From: Muribaculum sp. An289
GTDB taxonomy: Bacteria > Bacteroidota > Bacteroidia > Bacteroidales > UBA932
Assembly: GCF_002159555.1 (NCBI RefSeq)
Contig: NZ_NFIV01000001.1
Span: forward strand, 186,001-250,000
DNA length: 64,000 nucleotides
Direction of reading: 5' to 3'
Shown here piece by piece: positions 1 to 8,292 of the stretch. The first letter of the stretch is position 1, and each line of letters begins with the position of its first letter. A program made the position numbers and the translations under genes. Below the pieces are notes generated by a model. It saw only the letters and a program-made list of their open reading frames with translations. It made no database searches and had not been told where the DNA came from.

Positions 1-31
1 TAGTTCGTCGATAGACATAATATTTTTTAGT

Positions 32-607
32 ATGGCAACAAGAGGACCAATGGAAATCAACTCAAGCTCGATGGCGGATATCGCCTTCCTGCTTTTGACG
101 TACTTCCTTATGACAACCACGATGGACCAGAACTATGGTTTGCGCCGTCAGCTCCCTCCGCCTGTAACCGGCGAAGTTGAGAACCAGCAGATTAACGAGC
201 GTAACATCATTATCGTGCGTATCAACTCTCTTGACAGGTTGTTCGCAGGTGGCCAGGCGATGGATGTCTCCATGCTGAAAGATAAAGTCAAAGAATTTTT
301 ACTTAATCCTACCGACGACCCTAAGCTTCCTGAAAAGAAGATGACTTACATCGAAGGGTACGGTGACTACCCCGTTTCAAGCGGTGTGATTTCCTTACAG
401 AACGACCGCAGTACCACATATAAAGCCTATATCGAGGTACAGAACGAGATAGTCAAGGCCATAAACGAAATCCGCGACGATTTCTCAATCAAGAATTGGG
501 GAATGCCTTATGCACGTCTGGACGAAGAAAGACAGAGAATCGTCCGTGACGCCATTCCTCAGCAGATTTCCGAGGCCGAGCCTAAGGATGTAACAGGTGG
601 AAGATAA
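32..607 (+). CDS. exbD: ExbD/TolR-family biopolymer transport protein
   Basis: A 191-aa inner-membrane protein of the ExbD/TolR family, the stator partner of ExbB that uses proton motive force to energise TonB. There is one N-terminal membrane segment (about residues 14-31, SSMADIAFLLLTYFL) with the family's conserved Asp at residue 16; the remainder is periplasmic. The frame is open back to base 2, but the ATG at 32 is the only visible start and gives a normal ExbD N-terminus. It is followed after 14 bases by a second ExbD-like gene. The usual ExbB partner would lie left of the window, which is inferred. Confidence 0.9.
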   Translation: MATRGPMEINSSSMADIAFLLLTYFLMTTTMDQNYGLRRQLPPPVTGEVENQQINERNIIIVRINSLDRLFAGGQAMDVSMLKDKVKEFLLNPTDDPKLPEKKMTYIEGYGDYPVSSGVISLQNDRSTTYKAYIEVQNEIVKAINEIRDDFSIKNWGMPYARLDEERQRIVRDAIPQQISEAEPKDVTGGR

Positions 608-608
608 T

Positions 609-617
609 AGGAGGTAA
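609..617 (+). promoter_or_regulatory. Shine-Dalgarno-like site of second exbD
   Basis: AGGAGGTAA ends 4 bases before the ATG at 622. Most genes here have no such site, as is usual in Bacteroidota, so this near-perfect one stands out and fixes the start. Confidence 0.6.
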
Positions 618-621
618 CAGC

Positions 622-1086
622 ATGGCAAAATTTGGAAGAAAAGACAAGAACAAAATGCCAGGGGTCAATACTTCGTCACTCCCGGACATCGTATTCATGG
701 TACTGTTTTTCTTCATGGTCACTACGTCCATGAGGACTACCGAAATCAAAGTACAGGTACGTCTCCCGGAAGCAAGCGAAGCAGTGAAGCTGGAAAGGAA
801 GGACCTTACATCCTATATTTACATAGGAACTCCTATCCTCAGCATGCAGGCCCAGTATGGTAATGACGTTCGTATACAGCTCAACGACTCATACAAAACG
901 GTGTCGGATATCGGTGACTTCATCGCATCCGCACGTGAATCAATGAGCGAAAGCGACAGGCAACTCATGACTACTGCCCTCAGGGTGGATGAATATGCCC
1001 GCATGGGTACGGTAACAGACGTGAAGCAGGAGCTTCGCCGCTGCTACGCACTGAAAATCCTTTACTCTGCAAGAAGGGTACAGTAA
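622..1086 (+). CDS. exbD: second ExbD/TolR-family protein
   Basis: A 154-aa paralogue of the preceding gene. It has a short basic N-terminus, one membrane segment with the conserved Asp at residue 22 (SSLPDIVFMVLFFFM) and a periplasmic domain. Bacteroidota Ton clusters often carry two ExbD proteins that may form mixed stators; that role is inferred. It is cotranscribed with the first exbD and ends 25 bases before a strong terminator. Confidence 0.88.
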   Translation: MAKFGRKDKNKMPGVNTSSLPDIVFMVLFFFMVTTSMRTTEIKVQVRLPEASEAVKLERKDLTSYIYIGTPILSMQAQYGNDVRIQLNDSYKTVSDIGDFIASARESMSESDRQLMTTALRVDEYARMGTVTDVKQELRRCYALKILYSARRVQ

Positions 1087-1111
1087 TCTAAATTGTTAAT
1101 CCGTATTATAA

Positions 1112-1148
1112 AAACGGCCCGGGATTCTGACTTCGGGCCGTTTTTATT
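1112..1148 (+). terminator. intrinsic terminator after the exbD pair
   Basis: Ten-base arms AAACGGCCCG and CGGGCCGTTT enclose a 12-base loop, followed by a T-rich run. Confidence 0.85.
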
Positions 1149-1273
1149 TTTATACACCTCCTTATTTTTCTGCACCTCTTCATTTTTTTGCACCACCCGC
1201 CCTCCCTGGTGCAGGCACTCGACTTTGCCCGCATGCAGATGCGGGCGCACAGCACACAGATGTCCCGGGTTTG

Positions 1274-1305
1274 TTTGCATTGCTCCCGGCTTCTGCGTAT
1301 TTTTG
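1274..1305 (+). promoter_or_regulatory. predicted cstA promoter
   Basis: TTTG at 1274-1277, a 20-base spacer and TATTTTTG at 1298-1305 match the Bacteroidota housekeeping promoter (TTTG / TAnnTTTG). Transcription would start near 1312, leaving a leader of about 50 bases. Just upstream, the 277-base gap between exbD and cstA also holds a perfect hairpin (GCCCGCAT-GCAG-ATGCGGGC, 1227-1246) of unknown role. Confidence 0.55.
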
Positions 1306-1363
1306 CATCCGAATATATTGTTCAGGAAATTTAATGTCACATACGCTTTAATGTAATAGGTAC

Positions 1364-2660
1364 ATGCTTACTTTCGTCATATCTATCGCGCTTCTTGTCG
1401 CGGCATATTTCATTTACGGAAAATTCGTGGAACGTTATTTCGGGGCCGACCCTTCGAGGCAGACACCTGTGCAGAAACTTGCGGACGGTGTCGACTACAA
1501 GGAAATCCGTCCCTGGAAAGCCTTTGTGATACAGTTTCTGAACATTGCTGGCCTGGGCCCGATATTCGGAGCCATTCTCGGTGCGGCATACGGCCCGGCG
1601 GCTTACCTGTGGATAGTATTAGGATGCATTTTCATGGGAGCCGCACACGATTATTTTTCCGGAATGCTGTCGATGCGGCACGATGGAATGAGCCTTCCCG
1701 ACATAGTCGGGCAATATCTCGGCAAAACTGTGAAGAAGATACTCCTGTTTTTCGTGAGCCTCATGCTGCTTGCCGTAGGAGTCTCTTTTGTCGTCGGCCC
1801 GGCGGACTTGCTCGCAACGCTTACATCCTGGCCTAAGGAAGTATGGTTGTACATAGTTTTCGTTTATTACCTGCTTGCCACTTTGCTCCCTATAGACAAG
1901 ATAATAGGCACCATTTATCCATACATGGGAGCAGCGCTTCTGTTCATGGCTGTCGGAGTAGGCGGAATGATGATTGTCAAGGCGGTCTCGGGTGATATAA
2001 CCATGACCGAACTTACCTTGGAGACATTGAAAAACTACCATGCCGATCCGGAAAACAATGTGCTTGTCCCAATGCTTTTCATCGTGATTTCATGCGGGGC
2101 GATTTCCGGTTTCCATTCCACACAGTCCCCTCTGGTCGCCCGCTGCCTTGTGAACGAGCGCTACGGACGCCCCGTATTTTACGGAGCCATGATCTGCGAA
2201 GGCATAGTCGCAATGATATGGGCAACGGCGGCCATGGCATATTTCGGCGGACCGGAAGGACTGAATGCGGCCGCGACCGAAGGGATAATGATTGATGGCG
2301 TACTTACCAAGGTTACACCGGCCATAGCCGTGGATCTGATTTGCCGTTCATGGCTCGGGAAAATAGGTGCTGTCATAGCCATCATCGGAGTGATTGTGTG
2401 TCCTATAACTTCCGGCGACACCGCTTTCAGAAGTCTTCGCCTCACATTGGCCGACGGGCTCAAATACAGGCAGAAGCCGCTGCTGAACAGACTGATTGTG
2501 GCAATCCCCGTTTTTATAGTAGCATATATCATGTGCAAAGTGGAGTTCTCCACAATATGGAATTACGTTGGCATAGGCAACCAGGTCCTTGCCATGACGA
2601 CTTTATGGGCGGGGGCGGCATATCTTGTCAAGGCAGGAAAGAATCATCTGATACTCTCGT
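1364..2660 (+). pseudogene. cstA: cstA carbon starvation/peptide transporter, 5' part, split by prophage
   Basis: The N-terminal 432 codons of a CstA-family membrane transporter (many transmembrane helices, family motif NIAGLGPIFG, HDYFSGMLSMRHDGMSLPDI). The frame crosses into the prophage, adds a few phage-encoded residues (YNHKNEMRQN) and stops at 2692. Joining codon 432 (TCG, 2657-2659) to TTG at 34354 restores L-I-L-S-L-P-A-T-F and a 493-aa protein, so the gene is interrupted rather than naturally short. Family members import peptides or pyruvate; the exact substrate here is unknown. The truncated product lacks the last membrane segments and is probably inactive. Confidence 0.92.
2656..2660. 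repeat. target-site duplication, left copy (CTCGT)
   Basis: CTCGT directly precedes the phage end and recurs at 34350-34354. Five bases is the duplication length made by Mu-type transposases. The last T is also compatible with being phage sequence, so the duplication is 4 or 5 bp. Confidence 0.85.
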
Positions 2661-2668
2661 ATAATCAC

Positions 2669-2731
2669 AAAAACGAAATGCGACAAAATTAAAAACGAAA
2701 TGTGATTATTTGTTAAAAAACGAAATGCGAC
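2669..2731 (+). repeat. transposase-binding repeats at the attR-like end
   Basis: Three direct copies of AAAAACGAAATGYGAY at 2669-2684, 2691-2706 and 2716-2731, spaced 22 and 25 bases. Three close sites of about 22 bp are the layout of Mu attR (R1-R3). Binding by the MuA encoded here is inferred from position and from the inverted copies at the other end. Confidence 0.8.
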
Positions 2732-2766
2732 AAAAAAAACGCACTCTCATATAGTGCGTTTTTTTA
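2732..2766. terminator. bidirectional terminator at the phage end
   Basis: Arms AAAACGCACT and AGTGCGTTTT with A and T runs on both sides. It would end the leftward late operon after the endolysin gene and also block rightward transcription arriving from cstA. Confidence 0.85.
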
Positions 2767-2772
2767 ATATCC

Positions 2773-3204
2773 TCAATCAACCACCTTTTCCCCACCGTAT
2801 GTCTTATTATACAGTATCTGCTTTCTTTGAGCCCCATTGAGTTTGTGTGAAAAATGCACGAAGGTGGGATAAAGTATCATTTGGTCGTATGGAAGTCCGA
2901 GATCGTATGCCAGCTGCGCGAGTTTTGCCGGTTCGGCACAAGCGATATCGGCTGCTTCGCCTTTACAGTGCTGACTGGTAGCCACGCCACCGACGGCCTC
3001 ATTCAATTTCTGGCATCGGTATCCGGAATTTACATGAAGCGGCTCACCCCAGGCATCCCGCAACGGTTGCAGCACATCAAGTACAAGAGCCTTGATGCCG
3101 TCCCTTATCTCTGATGTGCCGATTACATTAATTATCCCGAGCCTTTTTGCGGTGTCGGATTGTTCGAATTCTCGATAATCGAAGTTCTTGCTAATAGTTC
3201 CCAT
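2773..3204 (-). CDS. endolysin, M15-family zinc peptidase
   Basis: A 143-aa D,D- or L,D-peptidase of the peptidase M15 family, predicted to cut peptidoglycan peptides at the end of infection. Zinc ligands are visible as His79 (SQH), Asp86 (GEAAD) and His117 (FVH), with the family's SGYRC motif near residue 60. No signal peptide, so export depends on the holin. It is the last gene of the leftward late operon. Confidence 0.9.
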   Translation of the reverse strand: MGTISKNFDYREFEQSDTAKRLGIINVIGTSEIRDGIKALVLDVLQPLRDAWGEPLHVNSGYRCQKLNEAVGGVATSQHCKGEAADIACAEPAKLAQLAYDLGLPYDQMILYPTFVHFSHKLNGAQRKQILYNKTYGGEKVVD

Positions 3205-3207
3205 ATT

Positions 3208-3819
3208 TTATGCGTTTAATCTGTGGTAAAAATCAAGTTTGATATTGTCATAAACGGCTTTCACATTCGTATAAGCGCGACCGTTGTTCTCGCCTGCCTC
3301 GTTGTAGAGTTCCCCCTCGACGACATCGGAAACCCATTCTATCCATTCGGGATTGGTATAGGAAGACAACGATTTCCCTTTATATTTAAAGCCATCGAAA
3401 CGGCTGTTCCTGTCCTCGTGGATGTTGGTCAGCAACGTGTGTATCTTCTCCGCCGTAGCCTCACGGTCCGCTATGTGGTTCTCGCTCCTGACTTTCTTGA
3501 TGATGCGGCACACCTTCTCCACTGCAAGGTCGAAAAAGGCGGAGGACATGTTCTTTATCCGCAACTGAGTTTCCGGAATCAGCCCCTCCGCTATGCGTTC
3601 CATCACCCTGTTGTTCTCCTCCAGCTGACTGTTCAGGTTGCCCATCTCCCCGGTAAACTTCAGCAGGTCGTCAAGCGACTTCTTAAACCACTTGAAGCAG
3701 GCTATCATCAGCGATGCCGACAGCAGCAGGAACACGGCGCATATTATTATCATTATGCCGTATTCGCTTATCCCCTGCGCCATTTGCAGGGCTTCGTTGG
3801 CAGTATCCATTTTATCCAT
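3208..3819 (-). CDS. membrane-anchored coiled-coil lysis-module protein
   Basis: A 203-aa protein with one membrane helix (about residues 21-43) followed by a long helical, probably coiled-coil region. No recognised family. It lies 3 bases upstream of the endolysin gene in the lysis cluster, which suggests a lysis accessory or holin-regulator role. A second ATG three codons in is an alternative start. Confidence 0.7.
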   Translation of the reverse strand: MDKMDTANEALQMAQGISEYGIMIIICAVFLLLSASLMIACFKWFKKSLDDLLKFTGEMGNLNSQLEENNRVMERIAEGLIPETQLRIKNMSSAFFDLAVEKVCRIIKKVRSENHIADREATAEKIHTLLTNIHEDRNSRFDGFKYKGKSLSSYTNPEWIEWVSDVVEGELYNEAGENNGRAYTNVKAVYDNIKLDFYHRLNA

Positions 3820-3823
3820 ACGT

Positions 3824-4204
3824 TTATGCGCGTTTCACTCCTCCGAGCCTGTCGGCCCATTTCTCGGTAAAGAACCGGTAGTATCCGTGAGGGTCCGACG
3901 GGTCGTACCTGTAGAATGCGGCCCATATTAGGGATGGCAGCCCTACTACTATCAGGTACAGGGGCCCGAGCATGTTCGACTGCCTCGTATGGCCGTACTC
4001 ATGCATTACGGTCTTCGTGTCAGTGTCCCCTACGTACACGTAGAACCCGAGCGATATCCCTCCCGGAAAACGCGGACAGTAGCGTATCTTCCTGTCCTTG
4101 TGCCGTATCGTCCTGTCCTTCCTGTAAAAGGGCATGATTGCGAGGCCCATGAGGTTCTGCGGCAGCTGCCATATCCACAGCAGCACATCCATTATCCTTT
4201 TCAT
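3824..4204 (-). CDS. small membrane protein with HEYGH zincin motif
   Basis: A 126-aa protein with H68-EYGH-72 (HExxH), a membrane segment around residues 81-99, and a downstream EKWAD (about 114-118) that could supply a third zinc ligand. The start is the ATG giving MKRIMDVLL; the longer open frame runs through the holin gene and is not protein-like. It sits in the lysis cluster between a holin-like gene and a coiled-coil protein. The motif predicts a metallopeptidase fold, but activity and substrate are unknown. Confidence 0.72.
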   Translation of the reverse strand: MKRIMDVLLWIWQLPQNLMGLAIMPFYRKDRTIRHKDRKIRYCPRFPGGISLGFYVYVGDTDTKTVMHEYGHTRQSNMLGPLYLIVVGLPSLIWAAFYRYDPSDPHGYYRFFTEKWADRLGGVKRA

Positions 4205-4268
4205 GATTTCGGTTTTAAACAGGGGAGGGACACGCCCTCCCCTGAAGAAGATGAAAACACTTACAACC

Positions 4269-4667
4269 CTAAGCCTGCCCCTTCTTGAACAGGCCCGCGA
4301 TTGCCTTGACCACATCGTAGAACCCGCATCCGGACAGTCCCGCCGCCAGGCCGTACAGCAGCACCTGCCACCATGCGGAACCGACAAGAAGCGGCGATAT
4401 CTTAAGCCCCCAGGCGGCGAAGCATACCACTATGCCGACACCTGCCGAAATGCCTATTTTCGCCAGCTTGCTGCCCTGTATCTTCGGCACCAGCTTCAAC
4501 AGCTGCGTTACGATTGCGGAGATGAGCGCGACGATTCCCGTGAAGGTGGTAAGGTCTATTACGAAGCCAGACCCTTCAACGGGTGTCTCCCCGGTCTGTG
4601 CCATGAGCGTTACGGCGCCCATGGCGAGCATCAACAACGATGCGATGATAAAAACGATTCTTTTCAT
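4269..4667 (-). CDS. putative holin
   Basis: A 132-aa hydrophobic protein with a signal-like N-terminal helix, two or three further membrane segments (about residues 40-60, 75-90, 96-118) and a basic tail (FKKGQA). Size, topology and position beside the endolysin fit a phage holin, which would release or activate the endolysin. The start MKRIVF is preferred over a TTG three codons upstream. Confidence 0.65.
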   Translation of the reverse strand: MKRIVFIIASLLMLAMGAVTLMAQTGETPVEGSGFVIDLTTFTGIVALISAIVTQLLKLVPKIQGSKLAKIGISAGVGIVVCFAAWGLKISPLLVGSAWWQVLLYGLAAGLSGCGFYDVVKAIAGLFKKGQA

Positions 4668-4700
4668 ACTAACCAATGCTAATTCAATAATTTAAAAACT

Positions 4701-6002
4701 TCAAGTCCTTTTCAGAACGAACGTGCCCAAATTAATGGAATTGCCTCCGGCATCCTGAGGGGTCCAGCCGAACACGTACGATATGTCCTGCGGTCGTAGC
4801 GACCCAGGCAGTGCCGGCACGAGCAGGCGTATTTCCCACTCGTAGGCCTCGTACCTGCCACGGTATGAGGCTATGTTGCCGATTTCAGCATTTCCCGGCT
4901 CCCATTCCAACGCCTCCTCGCCGTTGATGAGCATCGTGGCGGATGGCGTTGCGGAGAGTGAAACATACCGTATGAACACGCAGGTTGAATTGCTCCTGCC
5001 CTTGATGGATATCGTACCCTCCTGCAACTTCGGGAAGCTGTACGTCGGAAGCACTTCCGTCTCCACTTCGCAGAACTCCTGCGCACCGCCCTGCGACAGC
5101 TGCGGCCCTTCTACGTTGGTGTCGGCATCGCCGATGAGCCATTTCCCGCTCTTGTCGGACCAACCGGTATTTTCCGGCCATTGCTGTATAAGGAGCTCCC
5201 ATTCGTAGGCTTCGTCCACCCCCGGGTCGTCGGGTATGGGGTATACCTTCCCCGACTCGGTCAGCTCTACCGTCTTCACCGTACCGCTCGACTTGCCCGT
5301 CACCGTCAGGGTCGCCTTCATCGCGGCGCCGGAAGTAAAATTGGAGCCAGAGGCCGGCAACAGCCCGATGCCTCCAATGTTGCCCTCCCCGTACAATCTG
5401 GCCGGGTACTTCCCGTTGGCATTGATGCTCAATGACGGCACTTTGTCGGCGCGTGTGATGAACGGCGAGGCGCCTTCCTGCGACAAGCGGACAAGACCGC
5501 TTTTGTTGGAGGAAGGTATAATCGCCGCATCGGCTACGGAGAGCGTGCCCCGGATTTCGGCCCTGCCGAGACGTTCCGGGAACGTCATGCCGTAGCGGAA
5601 TACGTATTCGGCATCCGCACCGGGGTCGCCTTCGATTTGTACTGGATTGAAAGGGTCCTCCAAATCGGTGCTGTAGCTGTCCGCAAGAAGGTTCACGCGG
5701 GATGGCTCGGGCATTGCCCCGGACTCAAGCTGAAGCATCAGCGCAACGGCATTGGACATGCCACCCAACGCCACACTTCCACCGGAAGCAGGGACCGTCA
5801 GTACTCCGGAGGTAAGCACGGACACGTAGGCGGACTTGCCCTCCTGAATGACCTCCAGCGTATCCGGAGTCCCGCCATCGGGCGTGCCGGAGACTGTAGC
5901 GGACCGTGCCTCCCGCCCGGTATGTTCCTGGGCGGAAAGTTCCAATACCGCGTCCCCTTCACCCGATGTGGGAACGATTTCAAGCCATTCCGGAAGAGCC
6001 AT
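4701..6002 (-). CDS. BACON-domain tail fibre protein, distal member of a three-gene chain
   Basis: A 433-aa protein that begins with the second half of a BACON domain (PEWLEIVPTSGEG, then HTGREARSATVSGT, residues 4-38) and continues with further beta-sandwich-like repeats to the C-terminus. BACON is a Bacteroidota Ig-like domain of secreted carbohydrate-active and phage fibre proteins, so host-surface binding is likely. The missing first half is the C-terminus of the preceding gene. The two frames are the same, separated by TAG-CGT-ATC before this ATG. Confidence 0.82.
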   Translation of the reverse strand: MALPEWLEIVPTSGEGDAVLELSAQEHTGREARSATVSGTPDGGTPDTLEVIQEGKSAYVSVLTSGVLTVPASGGSVALGGMSNAVALMLQLESGAMPEPSRVNLLADSYSTDLEDPFNPVQIEGDPGADAEYVFRYGMTFPERLGRAEIRGTLSVADAAIIPSSNKSGLVRLSQEGASPFITRADKVPSLSINANGKYPARLYGEGNIGGIGLLPASGSNFTSGAAMKATLTVTGKSSGTVKTVELTESGKVYPIPDDPGVDEAYEWELLIQQWPENTGWSDKSGKWLIGDADTNVEGPQLSQGGAQEFCEVETEVLPTYSFPKLQEGTISIKGRSNSTCVFIRYVSLSATPSATMLINGEEALEWEPGNAEIGNIASYRGRYEAYEWEIRLLVPALPGSLRPQDISYVFGWTPQDAGGNSINLGTFVLKRT

Positions 6003-6008
6003 GATACG

Positions 6009-6617
6009 CTACGATATGTTCCAGGTGGTATTGGATTCGATATTGACGGATACGTTGCCTCCGGCTTGCGGTATAGTGATGCTTTCCTTCGCGAAACGGA
6101 AGTATGCATCTCCTGCCGCCTGCTTTATGACTATCTGCTTCGATATCGACCCCCCGTTGTTTACCTGGAGCGTGAATTCCCTTTCCTCTATCGTGCCGTT
6201 CTCCGGAAGTGTCACTTTCACGGAAAACTCGTATTCGGCAGAGGCACCGGGGTCTCCGGCTATGGCCTGCCCGTTCGCCGTGGACTTGCCGCCGGCGGTG
6301 TAGTTCTCGGCGATATCCAGTTCGCCACTGCCTCCTACCTGGGAGAAAGAGAGCTTCGCGGAGTTGGATTTTCCCGTTACGGTGACTTCGCCGCCGTCTT
6401 TCTGTGCAGCCATTTCGGCTCCGTCGTTAAATTGTATGAACTCGGCCTTGCCGGCTTGTTCCACCTGATAGGTATCAGGGGTCTCCACACCCGTCGCGGT
6501 ACCGGTGACGGTCGTTTCACGCGACTCTCGTCCTGTGTGCTCCTGTGCGCTGTTGTTCAGCGATTCGTTTCCCGAGCCCGACATCGGGCTCACGGTCAAC
6601 CATGATGCTTTTGCCAT
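6009..6617 (-). CDS. BACON-domain tail fibre protein, middle member
   Basis: A 202-aa protein. Its N-terminus is the second half of a BACON domain (SWLTVSPMSGSG, HTGRESRETTVTGT). The centre matches the neighbouring fibre protein (GDPGASAEYEF against GDPGADAEYVF). The C-terminus is the first half of another BACON domain, ending at SNTTWNIS and a TAG stop. It therefore looks related by duplication to the 433-aa gene, and each end could complete a domain with a neighbour. A role in the receptor-binding fibre is inferred. Confidence 0.8.
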   Translation of the reverse strand: MAKASWLTVSPMSGSGNESLNNSAQEHTGRESRETTVTGTATGVETPDTYQVEQAGKAEFIQFNDGAEMAAQKDGGEVTVTGKSNSAKLSFSQVGGSGELDIAENYTAGGKSTANGQAIAGDPGASAEYEFSVKVTLPENGTIEEREFTLQVNNGGSISKQIVIKQAAGDAYFRFAKESITIPQAGGNVSVNIESNTTWNIS

Positions 6618-6689
6618 AATTGTAAATAGTTAGTGGTTATTATTAGTGGTTATTAAATATGGTTAAAAATCAATTGCAATCAATGTGTC

Positions 6690-6887
6690 TCATTCTATAT
6701 TCCAGTCCGTATTGCTCTCGACTTCGTTTGTCGCCGTCGAGCCGTTGGTTGGCGCGAGCCATACGATTTTTCTTTTGAAACGGAAGTATTTCTTTTCCGT
6801 CCTTGGCCATACCAATGCGCCTCCCACGTATACCCTCGACACCTTCCGCGTGCCGATGCGTATGTCCTTAATGTTGTCCAGCAGCAT
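6690..6887 (-). CDS. short fibre/baseplate connector ending in half a BACON domain
   Basis: A 65-aa protein. The N-terminal part (DIRIGTRKVSRVYVGGALVW) is a motif common in short phage tail proteins. The C-terminal 32 residues (from YFRF to SNTDWNIE) align with the half-BACON at the end of the 202-aa protein. It overlaps the 3' end of the preceding gene by 20 bases. About 70 AT-rich bases with several stops in all useful frames separate it from the next gene. Confidence 0.68.
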   Translation of the reverse strand: MLLDNIKDIRIGTRKVSRVYVGGALVWPRTEKKYFRFKRKIVWLAPTNGSTATNEVESNTDWNIE

Positions 6888-7425
6888 CCCCCGTATCCTC
6901 CGTTATAACGTACATCGTGTTCCCGTCCTTGACCTCCAGCGCATCGTATTCCGACTGTGTGAGGGGAAGAATGGTGCGGATTTGCTTAGATAAAACATAT
7001 TGTTCATTCATTCTTATCCATTCTTCCTCTGTGCCTTCGTAACCGTGCAGTACCGCTATCTCGTATGCTGAAAGCCCGTTTGCGGGAACTACGATGTTGC
7101 TTTTGACCGCAAGCGTGTTGTCATTGCAGGTGTCGACACACCCGTACGTAAGACAAAAGGCATCGCATGCCTCTATTGTAACCATTCCCTCCCCATCCTG
7201 ATTTTCAATTAGCTTCAGTCCGTATTTCCCTGCTATTTTTTGTGCTGCGCCTTCAAACACAAAGCGGATCACGTTGTCCTGCACAAGGTAGTCTTTGATT
7301 TCCGTGTCCCCGTAAATGTTAGTCAGAAAGACCTTCAACTCTTTCCCAGCCAGGGTTTCGGGCTTTCCAAGCCGCTTAACGGTCCATTCTATAGGGAGGT
7401 CGTTTTTTATTCTGAATATCTTCAT
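6868..7425 (-). CDS. baseplate/fibre attachment protein
   Basis: A 185-aa protein starting at MKIFRIKNDLP. It contains the phage fibre motif LSAYEIAVLHGYEGTEEEW and, near the C-terminus, PLTQSEYDALEVKDGNTMY, both frequent in upper-baseplate or fibre-linking proteins of tailed phages. It lies between baseplate and fibre genes, fitting a connector role. No enzyme motif is visible. Confidence 0.7.
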   Translation of the reverse strand: MKIFRIKNDLPIEWTVKRLGKPETLAGKELKVFLTNIYGDTEIKDYLVQDNVIRFVFEGAAQKIAGKYGLKLIENQDGEGMVTIEACDAFCLTYGCVDTCNDNTLAVKSNIVVPANGLSAYEIAVLHGYEGTEEEWIRMNEQYVLSKQIRTILPLTQSEYDALEVKDGNTMYVITEDTGDAAGQH

Positions 7426-7457
7426 AATATAATGGCGTAAAATTATTATAAAGAGCT

Positions 7458-8291
7458 TCAAATTGTGTTCAAACGTGTTTCGAACGTTGATTGAATACCA
7501 GATGGAAGCAGCAATCCCAGTTCCGGCACGTCTGGAGCTATCTGCATCTTCATACTCACGCCGTCATCCGAGGACGACAACGATATCACAAGCGGCACCA
7601 CGTATCCTCCAATATTGCCTATTTCTATCGGCTGTGACAGGGCGAGCGGACAATAGGTCTTCCCCGCATTGATGCTGCCGGATAACAAGGCCGATTTGTC
7701 CTTGTCTTCAAGGACGATATTGACATTGTCCGCCAGGATGCTTGTCACCGCCGTTGTCGTCCTGAAGGAAGCAGTGATATGATACGCCCCGTTCTTTCTT
7801 GTGATTTTTCCCGCCATGCTGACCCCGGACACATCGGAGACGAACGTCGCGAGCTTCTTTTCCCCAGTGTTCATGCGCGGGAACTCGGATGAATATCGCC
7901 ATTTGGACAATACGGTCGTAAGGACTGCTTCCCTTTTCTCGTAGCAGTTGTGTGACTGTCCGTCCTTGAATATGCGTTCTCCTTCCTGCGGATATGATTT
8001 TTGTACGTGGAAGTATATGTTAGGGAGATGGGGAATCCGGATGCTGATGCTTCCAGATTTTATCGGCAGTATTTCCCCGTCAAGTGCCACCACGCCGTCC
8101 GTCCATGCATATGTGGGTTCCTGCACGGAACTGCCGGATACCGACACCTCGCATCCGGAGAGGATGACGGAATCGTATCCGGTCATCGCCCTTACGAGGT
8201 TTTTCAATGTGCTTCCGACAGCTTCTTGCATGAAGTCGAAATCCCCGAGCCACATAGGCTGCAAGCCTTCGAAAGTCAAAAATTTATCCAT
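7458..8291 (-). CDS. tail protein between baseplate and fibre genes
   Basis: A 277-aa protein with no family I can name. The N-terminus (LTFEGLQPMWLGDFDFMQ) and a predicted beta-rich body suggest a baseplate-fibre adaptor. Its start lies one base after the stop of the preceding gene. Confidence 0.7.
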   Translation of the reverse strand: MDKFLTFEGLQPMWLGDFDFMQEAVGSTLKNLVRAMTGYDSVILSGCEVSVSGSSVQEPTYAWTDGVVALDGEILPIKSGSISIRIPHLPNIYFHVQKSYPQEGERIFKDGQSHNCYEKREAVLTTVLSKWRYSSEFPRMNTGEKKLATFVSDVSGVSMAGKITRKNGAYHITASFRTTTAVTSILADNVNIVLEDKDKSALLSGSINAGKTYCPLALSQPIEIGNIGGYVVPLVISLSSSDDGVSMKMQIAPDVPELGLLLPSGIQSTFETRLNTI

Positions 8292-8292
8292 T

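Noticed and set aside
5637-6605. 322-codon plus-strand frame opposite the fibre genes
   Set aside because: Antisense shadow of BACON-type coding sequence; composition is Arg/Gly/Leu-rich with no domain pattern.
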